From assembly GCA_945872035.1 (NCBI GenBank), contig CAMBYA010000166.1, positions 1 through 5,899 on the forward strand: a stretch of DNA of 5,899 bases. Direction: 5' to 3'. Below, in pieces: positions 1 through 5,899 of the stretch. Made by a program: the position numbers and the translations under genes. A model generated the notes under the pieces. The model had not been told where the DNA came from. It worked only from the letters and a program-made list of their open reading frames with translations, and made no database searches. Positions within the stretch are counted from its first letter, which is position 1, and every line of letters starts with the position of its first letter. This DNA comes from Rhizobium sp. Q54. Lineage in GTDB: Bacteria; Pseudomonadota; Alphaproteobacteria; SMXS01.

Positions 1-30
1 AGATTGCGCCGACGGAATGACGGCTGCGAC
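1..30. other. Short sequence after the last gene
   Basis: These bases follow the stop of the downstream membrane-protein gene. There is no ATG, GTG or TTG on the minus strand here and no hairpin with a T-run that would mark a terminator, so whether the operon continues past the left edge cannot be judged. Confidence 0.5.
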
Positions 31-1377
31 TCAGTGTTTCCCAAGCACAAGGCGCCGAATGGCGGTGAACGCCTCGCTCGTCACAACGAAAACGCCGAGC
101 AGTGCGGCGAGGCGGGCGACCACCCACCACCAGACCGCCTCGCGGAGCAGCCAGAAACCCAACTTTAAGGCTTCGGGTGAGATCATGCTCGCCATCGCGG
201 GCTCCAGTCCGGTGGCGGCATGGTGAAAGAATTCCTCCCACATGAAGAACAGCACGCCCGCGACCAGCATCGCGTAGGACCGGCGTCGTTCTCCTCCGGC
301 GCGTGCCAGGGCGAACAGGCCGGGCAGGGTGAACAGCAGGAAGATGCCCCGGTAGGCGATGTTCTGCGTGGCCAGGAAACAGCCGACGATCAGCGCCGCG
401 CCGGCGACCAGCAGTGACGCCTCGACCGGTGTGAAGACATTCCAGTGGACCAGATCACGCCGTGCGTTACGCCAGGCGACCATTGCGGCGATCAGGATCA
501 GCGCGGCGAGCATCGCCCTGGCGGCGAAGGGAAGCGGCTGCCGCAGCACCTCGTCCCATGGCACGCCCGCCGGCGCCGCCGGCAGCACGATCAGTCCGAG
601 CGGCAGGTTGGTGGCGCTGAACATGTCCGAATAGGGCGAGCCTACCGGCGCCAGTTTCAGCGCGTCACCCGCGCCGCCGTCGGAGGGAAACAACAGGATT
701 GCGGCCGTGGCAACCGCGACTAGGCCGATCAGGGCGACAACGCGCGGTCTTTCGCGCAGGGACAGCAGCAGCAGCACGGCGGGATAGAACTTCAATATCG
801 CCGCCACGATGAAGACGCCGTAGCCCAGATGGCGCCACGCGTCCCGGCGCGTTACAAGGCAGACGCCCGCGAGTGCGAGCAGGAATATGGCGATGTCCAG
901 GTTCGCCCGCTCGACCGCGAACACCGTCGCCGCCGACAGCACCGCCAGGCAGCGGGCGCCGAGTTCTCCCCAGGACCGGGAAGGCGGCAACGCCGCCAAC
1001 GACAGCAGGAAGACGAGGACGAAAAAAGAGCCGAAGGCCGGCCGGTCATCGGCGCCGATGCCGAATGCCGATGCGCGCAGCAGCACGGGCGAGTAGCTGT
1101 ACCAGCCGCCATTCATGCACGGCGTCGGGTTCCATACGTCGTAGCCGCGCCCCCAGCAGTCGATCGCCCGCAACACCGATTCCGTATCGAGGAAGGGGCG
1201 CTCATAGGGCAGGATGCCCCAGCCTTCCAGGATGCCGAAATAGAGGCTCTGGTCGCCGAAGCGGAACACCAGGACCATGCCGGCGAGGACGAGCATCCCC
1301 GTCGCGGTCGGGCCGAAGCGGAAGGCCAGGGCCTTCATGCGGCGTGTTTCCGGCGTTCCGGACGGGGTGGCAGTCAT
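31..1377 (-). CDS. Polytopic membrane protein, GT-C/GT87-like glycosyltransferase (downstream paralog)
   Basis: This 448-residue inner-membrane protein aligns end to end with the gene just upstream and is clearly its paralog. Shared landmarks are PFLDTESVLRAIDC (61-74), [12 protein letters not shown] (86-97), [18 protein letters not shown] (147-164), KFYPA (196-200), the PVGSPYSDMF segment (244-253), TQNIAYRGIFLL (337-348), VLFFMWEEF (375-383) and REAVWWWVVARL (412-423). Hydrophobic segments occur near 22-40, 115-130, 160-176, 184-206, 212-230, 285-302, 318-336, 341-358, 368-380 and 405-432. As in its twin, the first loop keeps the aspartates (Asp64, Asp73, Asp80) and a cysteine pair (Cys74, Cys87). 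The start is taken at ATG 1375-1377, which matches the N-terminal length of the paralog; no ribosome site precedes it. ATG 1336-1338 (MKALAF) is an alternative, 13 residues shorter. The frame stays open upstream to 1536, but that part overlaps the other gene and looks noncoding. Function is inferred as lipid-linked-sugar glycosyl transfer; substrate unknown. Confidence 0.7.
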   Translation of the reverse strand: MTATPSGTPETRRMKALAFRFGPTATGMLVLAGMVLVFRFGDQSLYFGILEGWGILPYERPFLDTESVLRAIDCWGRGYDVWNPTPCMNGGWYSYSPVLLRASAFGIGADDRPAFGSFFVLVFLLSLAALPPSRSWGELGARCLAVLSAATVFAVERANLDIAIFLLALAGVCLVTRRDAWRHLGYGVFIVAAILKFYPAVLLLLSLRERPRVVALIGLVAVATAAILLFPSDGGAGDALKLAPVGSPYSDMFSATNLPLGLIVLPAAPAGVPWDEVLRQPLPFAARAMLAALILIAAMVAWRNARRDLVHWNVFTPVEASLLVAGAALIVGCFLATQNIAYRGIFLLFTLPGLFALARAGGERRRSYAMLVAGVLFFMWEEFFHHAATGLEPAMASMISPEALKLGFWLLREAVWWWVVARLAALLGVFVVTSEAFTAIRRLVLGKH

Positions 1378-1457
1378 GACAGGCAACAGGCCACTGTGCG
1401 ATCGCCGGTGTCGACGAACCGGAACAGGACGGTTGCTGGCGCGCGCGAATAAGTCAT
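1374..1457 (-). CDS. Possible 27-residue small protein or translational coupling frame
   Basis: An open frame of 27 codons plus TGA exactly bridges the two membrane-protein genes. Its ATG overlaps the upstream stop as ATGA (1454-1457) and its TGA overlaps the ATG of the downstream gene as ATGA (1374-1377). An AGGAGG lies 12 bases before the ATG. The product starts MTYSRAP, has a short apolar stretch ATVLFRFV (8-15) and ends VACCLS with adjacent cysteines at 24-25. It has no recognisable family, signal peptide or convincing membrane helix. It could be a real small protein, a leader whose translation delivers ribosomes to the downstream gene (which lacks its own ribosome site), or chance, since stop-free runs of this length are common in GC-rich DNA. 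The two precise overlaps and the ribosome-site match are the only support. Confidence 0.35.
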   Translation of the reverse strand: MTYSRAPATVLFRFVDTGDRTVACCLS

Positions 1458-2827
1458 GGCGCCGCGCTGCCTCCTGCGTTGTCCGGCTTTCGAAGGCGGG
1501 GAAGGTGCCGGTCGACCAGGCGGCCCAGAGGCTCAAGCGCCGGGCTGTCCAACAGGAACGCTGCCACCAGGCTGATCAGCCGAGCCACCAGCCACCACCA
1601 GATCAGTTCGCGTACCGCCCAGAACACCATGTAGGGACCAAACCCGAACGAACTGTCCTCGGCGAGGCGCTCCAGCAGGCGCCGTGGAAACTCCTGCCAC
1701 ATGACGAACAGCACGGCGGCAATCAGCGACCCGTAGCGTCCCGGGCCGGATCTATCGCTTGCCGTCAGCAGATACAGCCCGGGCAACGTCATTAACAGGA
1801 AGATGGCGCGATAGGCGATGTTCTGCGCCGCGAAGAAGCATCCGGTGACGATCACGGCCCCCGCGATCAGATAGGCGACATGGGTGCCGCTCAGCGCCGG
1901 CAGGGCCGCCCGATCCCGGCCCAGATGTCGGTTCGCAACGTACCCGGTCAGGGCAACGAGGGCGGCCAGCAGGGCTTTGGCCTGCCAGGGGAGAGAGGTG
2001 CGCAAAACCTGGGTATCGAGATTGTCCGTGACGGTCAGGGCCGGGATGACGAAGATGCCGTAAGGGATATTGAGTGCGCCGAACATGTTGCTGAACGGCC
2101 AGCCTACCGGCGTGACGTTCAGGGCTGTCCGCATTTCCCCGGCGAAGAGAATGACGGGCAGGACAAGGATCATCGTTCCGATCGCGCCCACGATCATCGC
2201 GGTCCGCGTCCGCTCGCGCGCGGCAAGGATGAGCAGCGTGGCGGGATAGAATTTGGCGAGCGCGGCGAGAACGAACGTGCCGTAGCCCACCCAGCGCAGG
2301 CTTGTCCGCTGCAGCAGCCAGACTCCGCCGACCGCCAGGGCATAGATCGCGATGTCCAGGTTGGCCCGTTCGACCGCGAAGGCGGTCGCGGCGGACAGGA
2401 GGGCGACGCTGCGAATCCCCACTTCCTTCCAGTCCTGGCTGGCCGGAAGCACCAGCTGCGACAACAGGAATAGAACCACCAGGCCCATGCCGACGGGGAT
2501 CGTAATCTCCTGACCGAGCGGCAGCGCGGCCGTGCGCAGCAGAAAGGGAGAATAGGTGTACCAGCCACCATTCATGCAGGGATTGGCGTGCCAGATGTCG
2601 ACCCCCGCGCGGTGGCAGTCGATGGCCATCAGGACGGCCGCCGTATCCATGAACGGGTCCGGAAACGGGAAGAAGCCCCACCAGAGATAGATGGCATAGT
2701 AGAGATCGCGGTATCCGAGCAGGAAGAGCAGCCACATGGCGCCGAACACGGCGGCCGCGAGCAGCGGCGCCAAAAGCCGGCGGCCAAGTGCGCTCCGCCT
2801 GGACCATCGCCCTGAGGGATCGGTCAC
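1454..2827 (-). CDS. Polytopic membrane protein, GT-C/GT87-like glycosyltransferase (upstream paralog)
   Basis: This 457-residue inner-membrane protein has about ten to eleven hydrophobic segments, roughly at 17-38, 110-128, 140-172, 179-203, 209-229, 252-266, 281-298, 315-334, 338-355, 364-377 and 398-425. After the first segment comes a hydrophilic, presumably periplasmic loop with [14 protein letters not shown] (58-71) and [13 protein letters not shown] (82-94); aspartates in this loop are where GT-C enzymes usually hold the catalytic acid (Asp61, Asp70 or Asp77 here). ERANLDIAI (153-161) and KFYPA (191-195 region) resemble the ERGN-x-D and K-x-YP motifs of GT87/DUF2029 proteins, which transfer sugars from polyprenyl-phosphate donors. 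A C-terminal Trp triplet follows ([12 protein letters not shown], 406-417). Start is the GTG overlapping the rfbH stop (GTGA) with no ribosome site, implying coupling to rfbH. The family call rests on motifs by eye; an O-antigen acyl or other transfer role is possible. Donor and acceptor are unknown; CDP-3,6-dideoxyhexose chemistry next door suggests a surface glycan. Confidence 0.7.
   Translation of the reverse strand: MTDPSGRWSRRSALGRRLLAPLLAAAVFGAMWLLFLLGYRDLYYAIYLWWGFFPFPDPFMDTAAVLMAIDCHRAGVDIWHANPCMNGGWYTYSPFLLRTAALPLGQEITIPVGMGLVVLFLLSQLVLPASQDWKEVGIRSVALLSAATAFAVERANLDIAIYALAVGGVWLLQRTSLRWVGYGTFVLAALAKFYPATLLILAARERTRTAMIVGAIGTMILVLPVILFAGEMRTALNVTPVGWPFSNMFGALNIPYGIFVIPALTVTDNLDTQVLRTSLPWQAKALLAALVALTGYVANRHLGRDRAALPALSGTHVAYLIAGAVIVTGCFFAAQNIAYRAIFLLMTLPGLYLLTASDRSGPGRYGSLIAAVLFVMWQEFPRRLLERLAEDSSFGFGPYMVFWAVRELIWWWLVARLISLVAAFLLDSPALEPLGRLVDRHLPRLRKPDNAGGSAAP
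1470..1475 (-). promoter_or_regulatory. Shine-Dalgarno-like AGGAGG before the 27-codon frame
   Basis: The minus strand reads AGGAGG inside the last codons of the upstream membrane protein, where it also encodes part of the Ala-Gly-Gly-Ser tail. GGAGG ends 12 bases before the ATG at 1455-1457, longer than the ideal 5-9 but usable. It could serve ribosome entry for the short frame and, through it, for the downstream paralog. It may also be a chance product of glycine codons. Confidence 0.4.
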
Positions 2828-4155
2828 GTCCGGCACAGCCCGGCGATCCGCTGGGCCATGTAGTCGATATGCCCGTCGCCCAACCCCGGATAGACCCCGA
2901 TCCAGAACGTGTCGTTCATCACCTGGTCGCTGGCGGAAAGATCGCCGGCAACCCGATAGTCGCGGCCGGCCATGTAAGGCTGGCGGGTCAGGTTGCCGCC
3001 AAACAGATTGCGGGTGGCGATCCTCGCGGCGTTGAGGCCGGCGACCAGTCCGTCGCGGCTTATGGCTGCTCCGGGCCGCACGGTGATCGGAAATCCGAAC
3101 CAGGATGGGTCGGAATTGGGCGTCGCCTCGGGCAGGATCAGCACATCCTGCAGCGGCGCCAGCGCCTGCCAAAGCCGGGCGAAGTTGCGCCGCCGGTCGG
3201 CGACGAAGCCGTCCAGCCGGTCGAGCTGCGCCAGGCCCACGGCCGCCTGCAGGTCCGTCATCTTCAGATTGTAGCCCAGGTTGCTGTAGATATATTTGTG
3301 GTCGTATCCGGTCGGCAGGCTGCCGAGTTGCCAGCCGAAGCGCTGCTTGCAGGTGTTGTCGGCGCCCGGCGCGCACCAGCAGTCGCGGCCCCAGTCGCGG
3401 ATCGATTCCAGCGCCCGCTTCATGTGGCTGCTGTTGGTGAACACCGCGCCGCCCTCGCCGGTGGTTATGTGGTGCGCCGGATAGAAGCTGAGGGTGCCCA
3501 CATCGCCGAAGCTGCCGACCGGCTTGCCGCCATAGGAGGCGCCGAAGGCGTCGCAGCAATCCTCGACGACCCTGAGGTTGTACTTCGTGGCAAGCGCCAT
3601 GACGGTGCCCAGGTCGAACGGATTGCCCAGCGTGTGCGCCACCACGATGGCGCGGGTGCGGGGCCCGATCGCCGCCTCGATCCGGTCGGGCCGGATGTTG
3701 TAGGTGGGGATGTCGACGTCGACGAACACCGGCACCAGGCCGTTCTGCAGGATCGGATTCACCGTGGTCGGGAAGCCGGTGGCGCAGGTGATCACCTCGT
3801 CGCCGGCCTTCAGCGCGTCCTTGCCGATCATGCTGCTGGTCAGGGCGGTCACCGCCAGCAGGTTGGCGGACGATCCCGAATTGCAGCTCAGCGCGTAGCG
3901 CGCGCCCAGCGCCTTGCACAGGCCGGCCTCGAAAGCGTCGTTGAACCGGCCGGTGGTCAGCCAGAACTCGAGCGCCGCGTCGACCAGCGATGTCATCTCC
4001 GGGGCCCCGTAGACCTTGCCCGACACCGGAACGGGCGACCGGTCCGGATCGAAACTGGCGGGAGCGTGCGCGACCTCGGCATAACGCGCCACCAGGCGCA
4101 GGATCTCCTCGCGCAGTGCCTCGGCCTCGGTCATGCCGTCGGGGTTCGTACTCAT
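2824..4155 (-). CDS. rfbH: CDP-4-keto-6-deoxy-D-glucose 3-dehydrase (E1), PLP and [2Fe-2S] enzyme
   Basis: RfbH (E1, AscC type) uses pyridoxamine phosphate and a [2Fe-2S] cluster, with electrons from a partner reductase, to remove the C3 hydroxyl of CDP-4-keto-6-deoxyglucose. The result is the 3,6-dideoxy precursor of abequose, paratose, tyvelose, ascarylose or yersiniose. The protein has 443 residues against about 437 in Salmonella. It has the aspartate aminotransferase (DegT/DnrJ/EryC1/StrS) fold: phosphate-binding SGSSAN (93-98), pyridine-contacting Asp199 in [10 protein letters not shown], and [14 protein letters not shown] (223-236). In the last block His228 stands where aminotransferases carry the PLP lysine, which makes it a dehydrase and not a transaminase. 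Cluster ligands fit the E1 pattern exactly: Cys201-x57-Cys259-x-Cys261-x7-Cys269. This separates it from ColD, the GDP-linked dehydrase without the cluster. The ATG is fixed by a GGAGG 7 bases upstream; the stop overlaps the next start as GTGA. No reductase gene (rfbI/ascD) is visible here, so it must lie elsewhere or be replaced by a general ferredoxin or flavodoxin system. Confidence 0.96.
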   Translation of the reverse strand: MSTNPDGMTEAEALREEILRLVARYAEVAHAPASFDPDRSPVPVSGKVYGAPEMTSLVDAALEFWLTTGRFNDAFEAGLCKALGARYALSCNSGSSANLLAVTALTSSMIGKDALKAGDEVITCATGFPTTVNPILQNGLVPVFVDVDIPTYNIRPDRIEAAIGPRTRAIVVAHTLGNPFDLGTVMALATKYNLRVVEDCCDAFGASYGGKPVGSFGDVGTLSFYPAHHITTGEGGAVFTNSSHMKRALESIRDWGRDCWCAPGADNTCKQRFGWQLGSLPTGYDHKYIYSNLGYNLKMTDLQAAVGLAQLDRLDGFVADRRRNFARLWQALAPLQDVLILPEATPNSDPSWFGFPITVRPGAAISRDGLVAGLNAARIATRNLFGGNLTRQPYMAGRDYRVAGDLSASDQVMNDTFWIGVYPGLGDGHIDYMAQRIAGLCRT

Positions 4156-5237
4156 TGCGCGGCCTCCATCGCCGGCCCGCAATGGACGTCGATCTGGCGG
4201 CGGCTGACGGCACGCATGTCCTCGCCCCGCTGGTAGGCCCGGAACCACGCGACGGTCTCCGAAAGAGCCTCCGCGAGCTCCAGGCCCGGCGCCCAGTCCA
4301 GTTCCCGGCGCGCCTTGTCGGACCTCAGCCGCAGCACAGGGGCTTCGTGTGGGGCGTCGGCCTGCTGTGCGACGCGGATCCTGGCGCCGTCGCCCCACAG
4401 ACGGCACAGCATGTCCGCGACGTGCCCGACCGTGACCTCGCTCGCGGCGTCGGGACCGAAGTTCCACGCCGCCGGCGCGGCCGGAAGGGTGCGCGCCAGA
4501 TGCTCGGCGGCCAGCAGGTAGCCGCGCAGCGGGTCGAGGACGTGCTGCCACGGGCGGATCGCGTCCGGGTTACGCAGCACCGGTTCCTGTCCCGCGAGAA
4601 GGCCGCGCATGATGTCGGCGGCCAGCCGGTCCATGGCCCAGTCGCCGCCGCCGATCACATTGCCCGCGCGGACCGAGGCGACGGCGCAGCCTCGGCCGAT
4701 CAGGAACGAATTGGCATAGGCCGCGGTCACCAGTTCGGCGGCGCCCTTGCTGCTGCTGTAGGGATCGCGCCCGCCCATGCTGTCGCCTTCCCGGTAGGGC
4801 AAGCGCTCGGGATCCTCGGCGTAGCATTTGTCGCTGGTCACCACGACGGCGACGCCGACGCTCGGCGTCTGCCGCACCGCCTCCAGCAGGTTGACCGTCC
4901 CCATGACGTTGGTGGCGTAGGTGCCGACGGGATCGGCGTAGGACGCGCGCACCAGCGGCTGGGCCGCCAGGTGGAACACGATGTCGGGCCGGAACGCGGC
5001 CATCACCCGGGACAGCGCGTCCAGGTCCCGCACGTCGCCAACATGGTGCTCGACGATCTCGTCGAGCCCGCACAGCGCGAACAGGCTGGGGGCGGTGTCG
5101 GGCGCCAGGGCATAGCCGGCGAGCGTGGCGCCCAGCCGGTCCAGCCACATCGACAGCCATCCGCCCTTGAAGCCGGTATGGCCGGTGATCAGCACCCGCT
5201 TCCCGCGCCAGAACGACGGCTGGGGGAAGGCGCTCAC
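4152..5237 (-). CDS. rfbG: CDP-glucose 4,6-dehydratase
   Basis: RfbG is a cytoplasmic NAD-dependent extended short-chain dehydrogenase that converts CDP-D-glucose to CDP-4-keto-6-deoxy-D-glucose. With the GTG start used here it has 361 residues, against about 359 in Salmonella. The Rossmann motif GHTGFKG is at 19-25, the catalytic triad is in TSDK (Thr134, Asp136, Lys137) with Tyr160 and Lys164 in YSSSK. Family blocks [10 protein letters not shown] (88-97), [13 protein letters not shown] (189-201) and [10 protein letters not shown] (227-236) are intact. The GTG overlaps the rfbF stop as GTGA and puts FWRGKRV near the N-terminus as in known RfbG; a GGCGGGA lies 6 bases upstream as a weak ribosome site. 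An ATG at 5250-5252 in the same frame would add five residues (overlap 19 bases) and cannot be excluded, but no good ribosome site precedes it. The stop overlaps the rfbH start as ATGA. The product feeds RfbH directly. Confidence 0.95.
   Translation of the reverse strand: MSAFPQPSFWRGKRVLITGHTGFKGGWLSMWLDRLGATLAGYALAPDTAPSLFALCGLDEIVEHHVGDVRDLDALSRVMAAFRPDIVFHLAAQPLVRASYADPVGTYATNVMGTVNLLEAVRQTPSVGVAVVVTSDKCYAEDPERLPYREGDSMGGRDPYSSSKGAAELVTAAYANSFLIGRGCAVASVRAGNVIGGGDWAMDRLAADIMRGLLAGQEPVLRNPDAIRPWQHVLDPLRGYLLAAEHLARTLPAAPAAWNFGPDAASEVTVGHVADMLCRLWGDGARIRVAQQADAPHEAPVLRLRSDKARRELDWAPGLELAEALSETVAWFRAYQRGEDMRAVSRRQIDVHCGPAMEAAQ
4163..4167 (-). promoter_or_regulatory. Strong Shine-Dalgarno for rfbH
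   Basis: The minus strand reads GGAGG, 7 bases before the ATG at 4153-4155. It sits inside the last codons of rfbG, fixes the rfbH start and gives rfbH its own ribosome entry despite the 4-base ATGA overlap. It is the best-placed ribosome site in the window. Confidence 0.8.
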
Positions 5238-5899
5238 GGCGTGTCCCGCCATGTGTGCCAGGGCGCCTCGCCGCTGTCCCAGAGCTGTTCCAGGTGGCGC
5301 AGGTCGCGCAGCGTATCCATGGGCTGCCAGAAGCCGCCATGGCGCCAGGCCATCAGGTCGCCCTGCCGTGCCAGCGTCTCCATCGGTTCGTGCTCCCAAT
5401 AGGTACCGTCGCCGGTAATCAGGTCGAGCACGCTCGGCGCCAGCACGAAGAAGCCGCCATTGATCAGGCCACCCTCGCCGCTCGGCTTTTCCTCGAAGCG
5501 CTGGACCCGGTCGCCCTTGATGTTCAGCGCGCCGAAGCGGGCGATCGGCGTCACCGCCGCGACCGTGGCCCGCTTGCCATGCCGGCGGTGGAAGGCGATC
5601 TCGCCGGCGATGTCGATGTCGGCGACGGCGTCGCCATAGGTCATGCAGAACAGTTCGTCATCGCCCAGATAGGAGCGGATCCGGCCAAGCCGGCCGCCGG
5701 TCTGCGTTTCCAGACCGGTGTCAACCAGCGTAATCCGCCAGTCTTCGGCCTCGTTCCGGTGCACGGTGAGGCCCGAGCGCAGGTCGATGGTCACGTCGCT
5801 TTCGCGCAGCGCGTAGTTGAAGAAGTATTCCTTGATCAGTGCGCCCCTGTAGCCCAGGCAGATGATGAAATCGCGGACGCCGGCCTGCTCGTAGATCTT
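5234..5899 (-). CDS. rfbF: Glucose-1-phosphate cytidylyltransferase, N-terminus cut by window edge
   Basis: RfbF joins CTP and alpha-D-glucose-1-phosphate to give CDP-D-glucose and pyrophosphate, the first committed step of cytoplasmic CDP-6-deoxy and 3,6-dideoxyhexose synthesis. The reading frame is open to the last base of the window, giving 221 residues plus a TGA stop. The family is about 257 residues, so roughly the first 35-40 are missing, including the N-terminal glycine-rich nucleotide-binding loop. Visible family blocks, numbered from the edge, are GVRDFIICLGYRG (7-19), IKEYFFNYALRESDVT (22-37), LVDTG (58-62), TYGDAVADID (87-96) with the presumed metal and sugar-nucleotide aspartates, RFGALNI (121-127), FEEKPSGEGGLINGGFFVL (135-153) and GFWQPMDTLRD (189-199). 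One small oddity is TYGDAV where family members I recall have TYGDGV. A GTG at 5792-5794 is internal and not the start. The next gene, rfbG, begins at or just before this stop. Identity is confident from end-to-end resemblance to Salmonella RfbF as remembered. Confidence 0.95.
   Translation of the reverse strand, partial: KIYEQAGVRDFIICLGYRGALIKEYFFNYALRESDVTIDLRSGLTVHRNEAEDWRITLVDTGLETQTGGRLGRIRSYLGDDELFCMTYGDAVADIDIAGEIAFHRRHGKRATVAAVTPIARFGALNIKGDRVQRFEEKPSGEGGLINGGFFVLAPSVLDLITGDGTYWEHEPMETLARQGDLMAWRHGGFWQPMDTLRDLRHLEQLWDSGEAPWHTWRDTP

Noticed and set aside
829..1452. Plus-strand open frame of 207 residues opposite the downstream membrane protein
   Set aside because: The translation is dominated by Arg, Gln, Glu and Ala, as expected from the complement of a GC-rich membrane-protein gene.
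1378..1536. N-terminal extension of the downstream membrane protein to an ATG at 1536
   Set aside because: It would overlap the upstream gene by over 80 bases, is Arg/His/Ser rich, and has no counterpart in the paralog, whose N-terminal length matches the ATG at 1377.
3349..3555. RfbH read as an ordinary DegT-type sugar aminotransferase
   Set aside because: The PLP lysine is replaced by His228 and the four iron-sulfur cysteines are present with exact spacing, which fits the dehydrase E1.
1454..4213. Single 919-residue minus-strand frame that might suggest a fusion protein
   Set aside because: The part before 2827 overlaps rfbH in another frame and is low-complexity Arg/Gly/Ala sequence; the real protein starts at the GTG overlapping the rfbH stop.
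2788..4236. Long plus-strand open frame (482 residues) opposite rfbH
   Set aside because: It lies antisense to a gene with complete family motifs and has an Arg/Ala/Gly/Val/His-rich composition with no recognisable domain; such mirror frames are usual in GC-rich DNA.
4570..5340. Minus-strand 256-residue frame overlapping rfbG and rfbF
   Set aside because: It is an out-of-frame Arg/Gly/Ala-rich translation of two confidently identified genes.
3990..5402. Long plus-strand open frame (470 residues) opposite rfbG
   Set aside because: It is the antisense shadow of rfbG, with biased composition (Gly, Arg, His, Gln, Val), no motif and no ribosome site that stands out.

Overview
The window is a GC-rich stretch of bacterial DNA in which every supported gene lies on the minus strand, so transcription runs from the right edge (base 5899) to the left edge (base 1). 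The G+C richness, GTG starts and 4-base gene overlaps fit a Gram-negative proteobacterium, perhaps an alphaproteobacterium. No rRNA or other taxonomic marker is present, so that placement is a guess. There is no mobile element, tRNA, CRISPR array or long intergenic gap.

Right half (about 2824-5899): three consecutive CDP-sugar genes in the order rfbF (cut by the window edge), rfbG, rfbH. RfbF makes CDP-D-glucose from CTP and glucose-1-phosphate. RfbG dehydrates it to CDP-4-keto-6-deoxyglucose. RfbH is the unusual PLP and [2Fe-2S] enzyme that removes the C3 hydroxyl. This is the common trunk for CDP-3,6-dideoxyhexoses (abequose, paratose, tyvelose, ascarylose) and for branched relatives such as yersiniose, which are O-antigen or surface-glycan sugars. 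The diagnostic RfbH residues are all present: His228 in place of the PLP lysine, and Cys201-x57-Cys259-x-Cys261-x7-Cys269 for the iron-sulfur cluster. The RfbI/AscD-type reductase partner and a terminal C4 reductase or branching enzyme are not in the window.

Left half (31-2827): two tandem, full-length paralogous integral membrane proteins of about 450 residues. They carry motifs that resemble GT-C/GT87 (DUF2029) polyprenyl-phosphate-sugar glycosyltransferases. Between them is a gap that a 27-codon open frame fills exactly: its ATG overlaps the stop of the first paralog (ATGA), its TGA overlaps the ATG of the second (ATGA), and an AGGAGG lies 12 bases upstream.

The genes form one overlapping chain (GTGA, ATGA, GTGA, ATGA, ATGA), so they are probably one translationally coupled operon whose promoter lies beyond the right edge. 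The simplest reading is a surface-polysaccharide locus. The cytoplasmic enzymes would make a CDP-3,6-dideoxy-type sugar, and the membrane proteins would handle glycosyl transfer on the periplasmic face. The link between that sugar and the membrane enzymes is inferred from position only.
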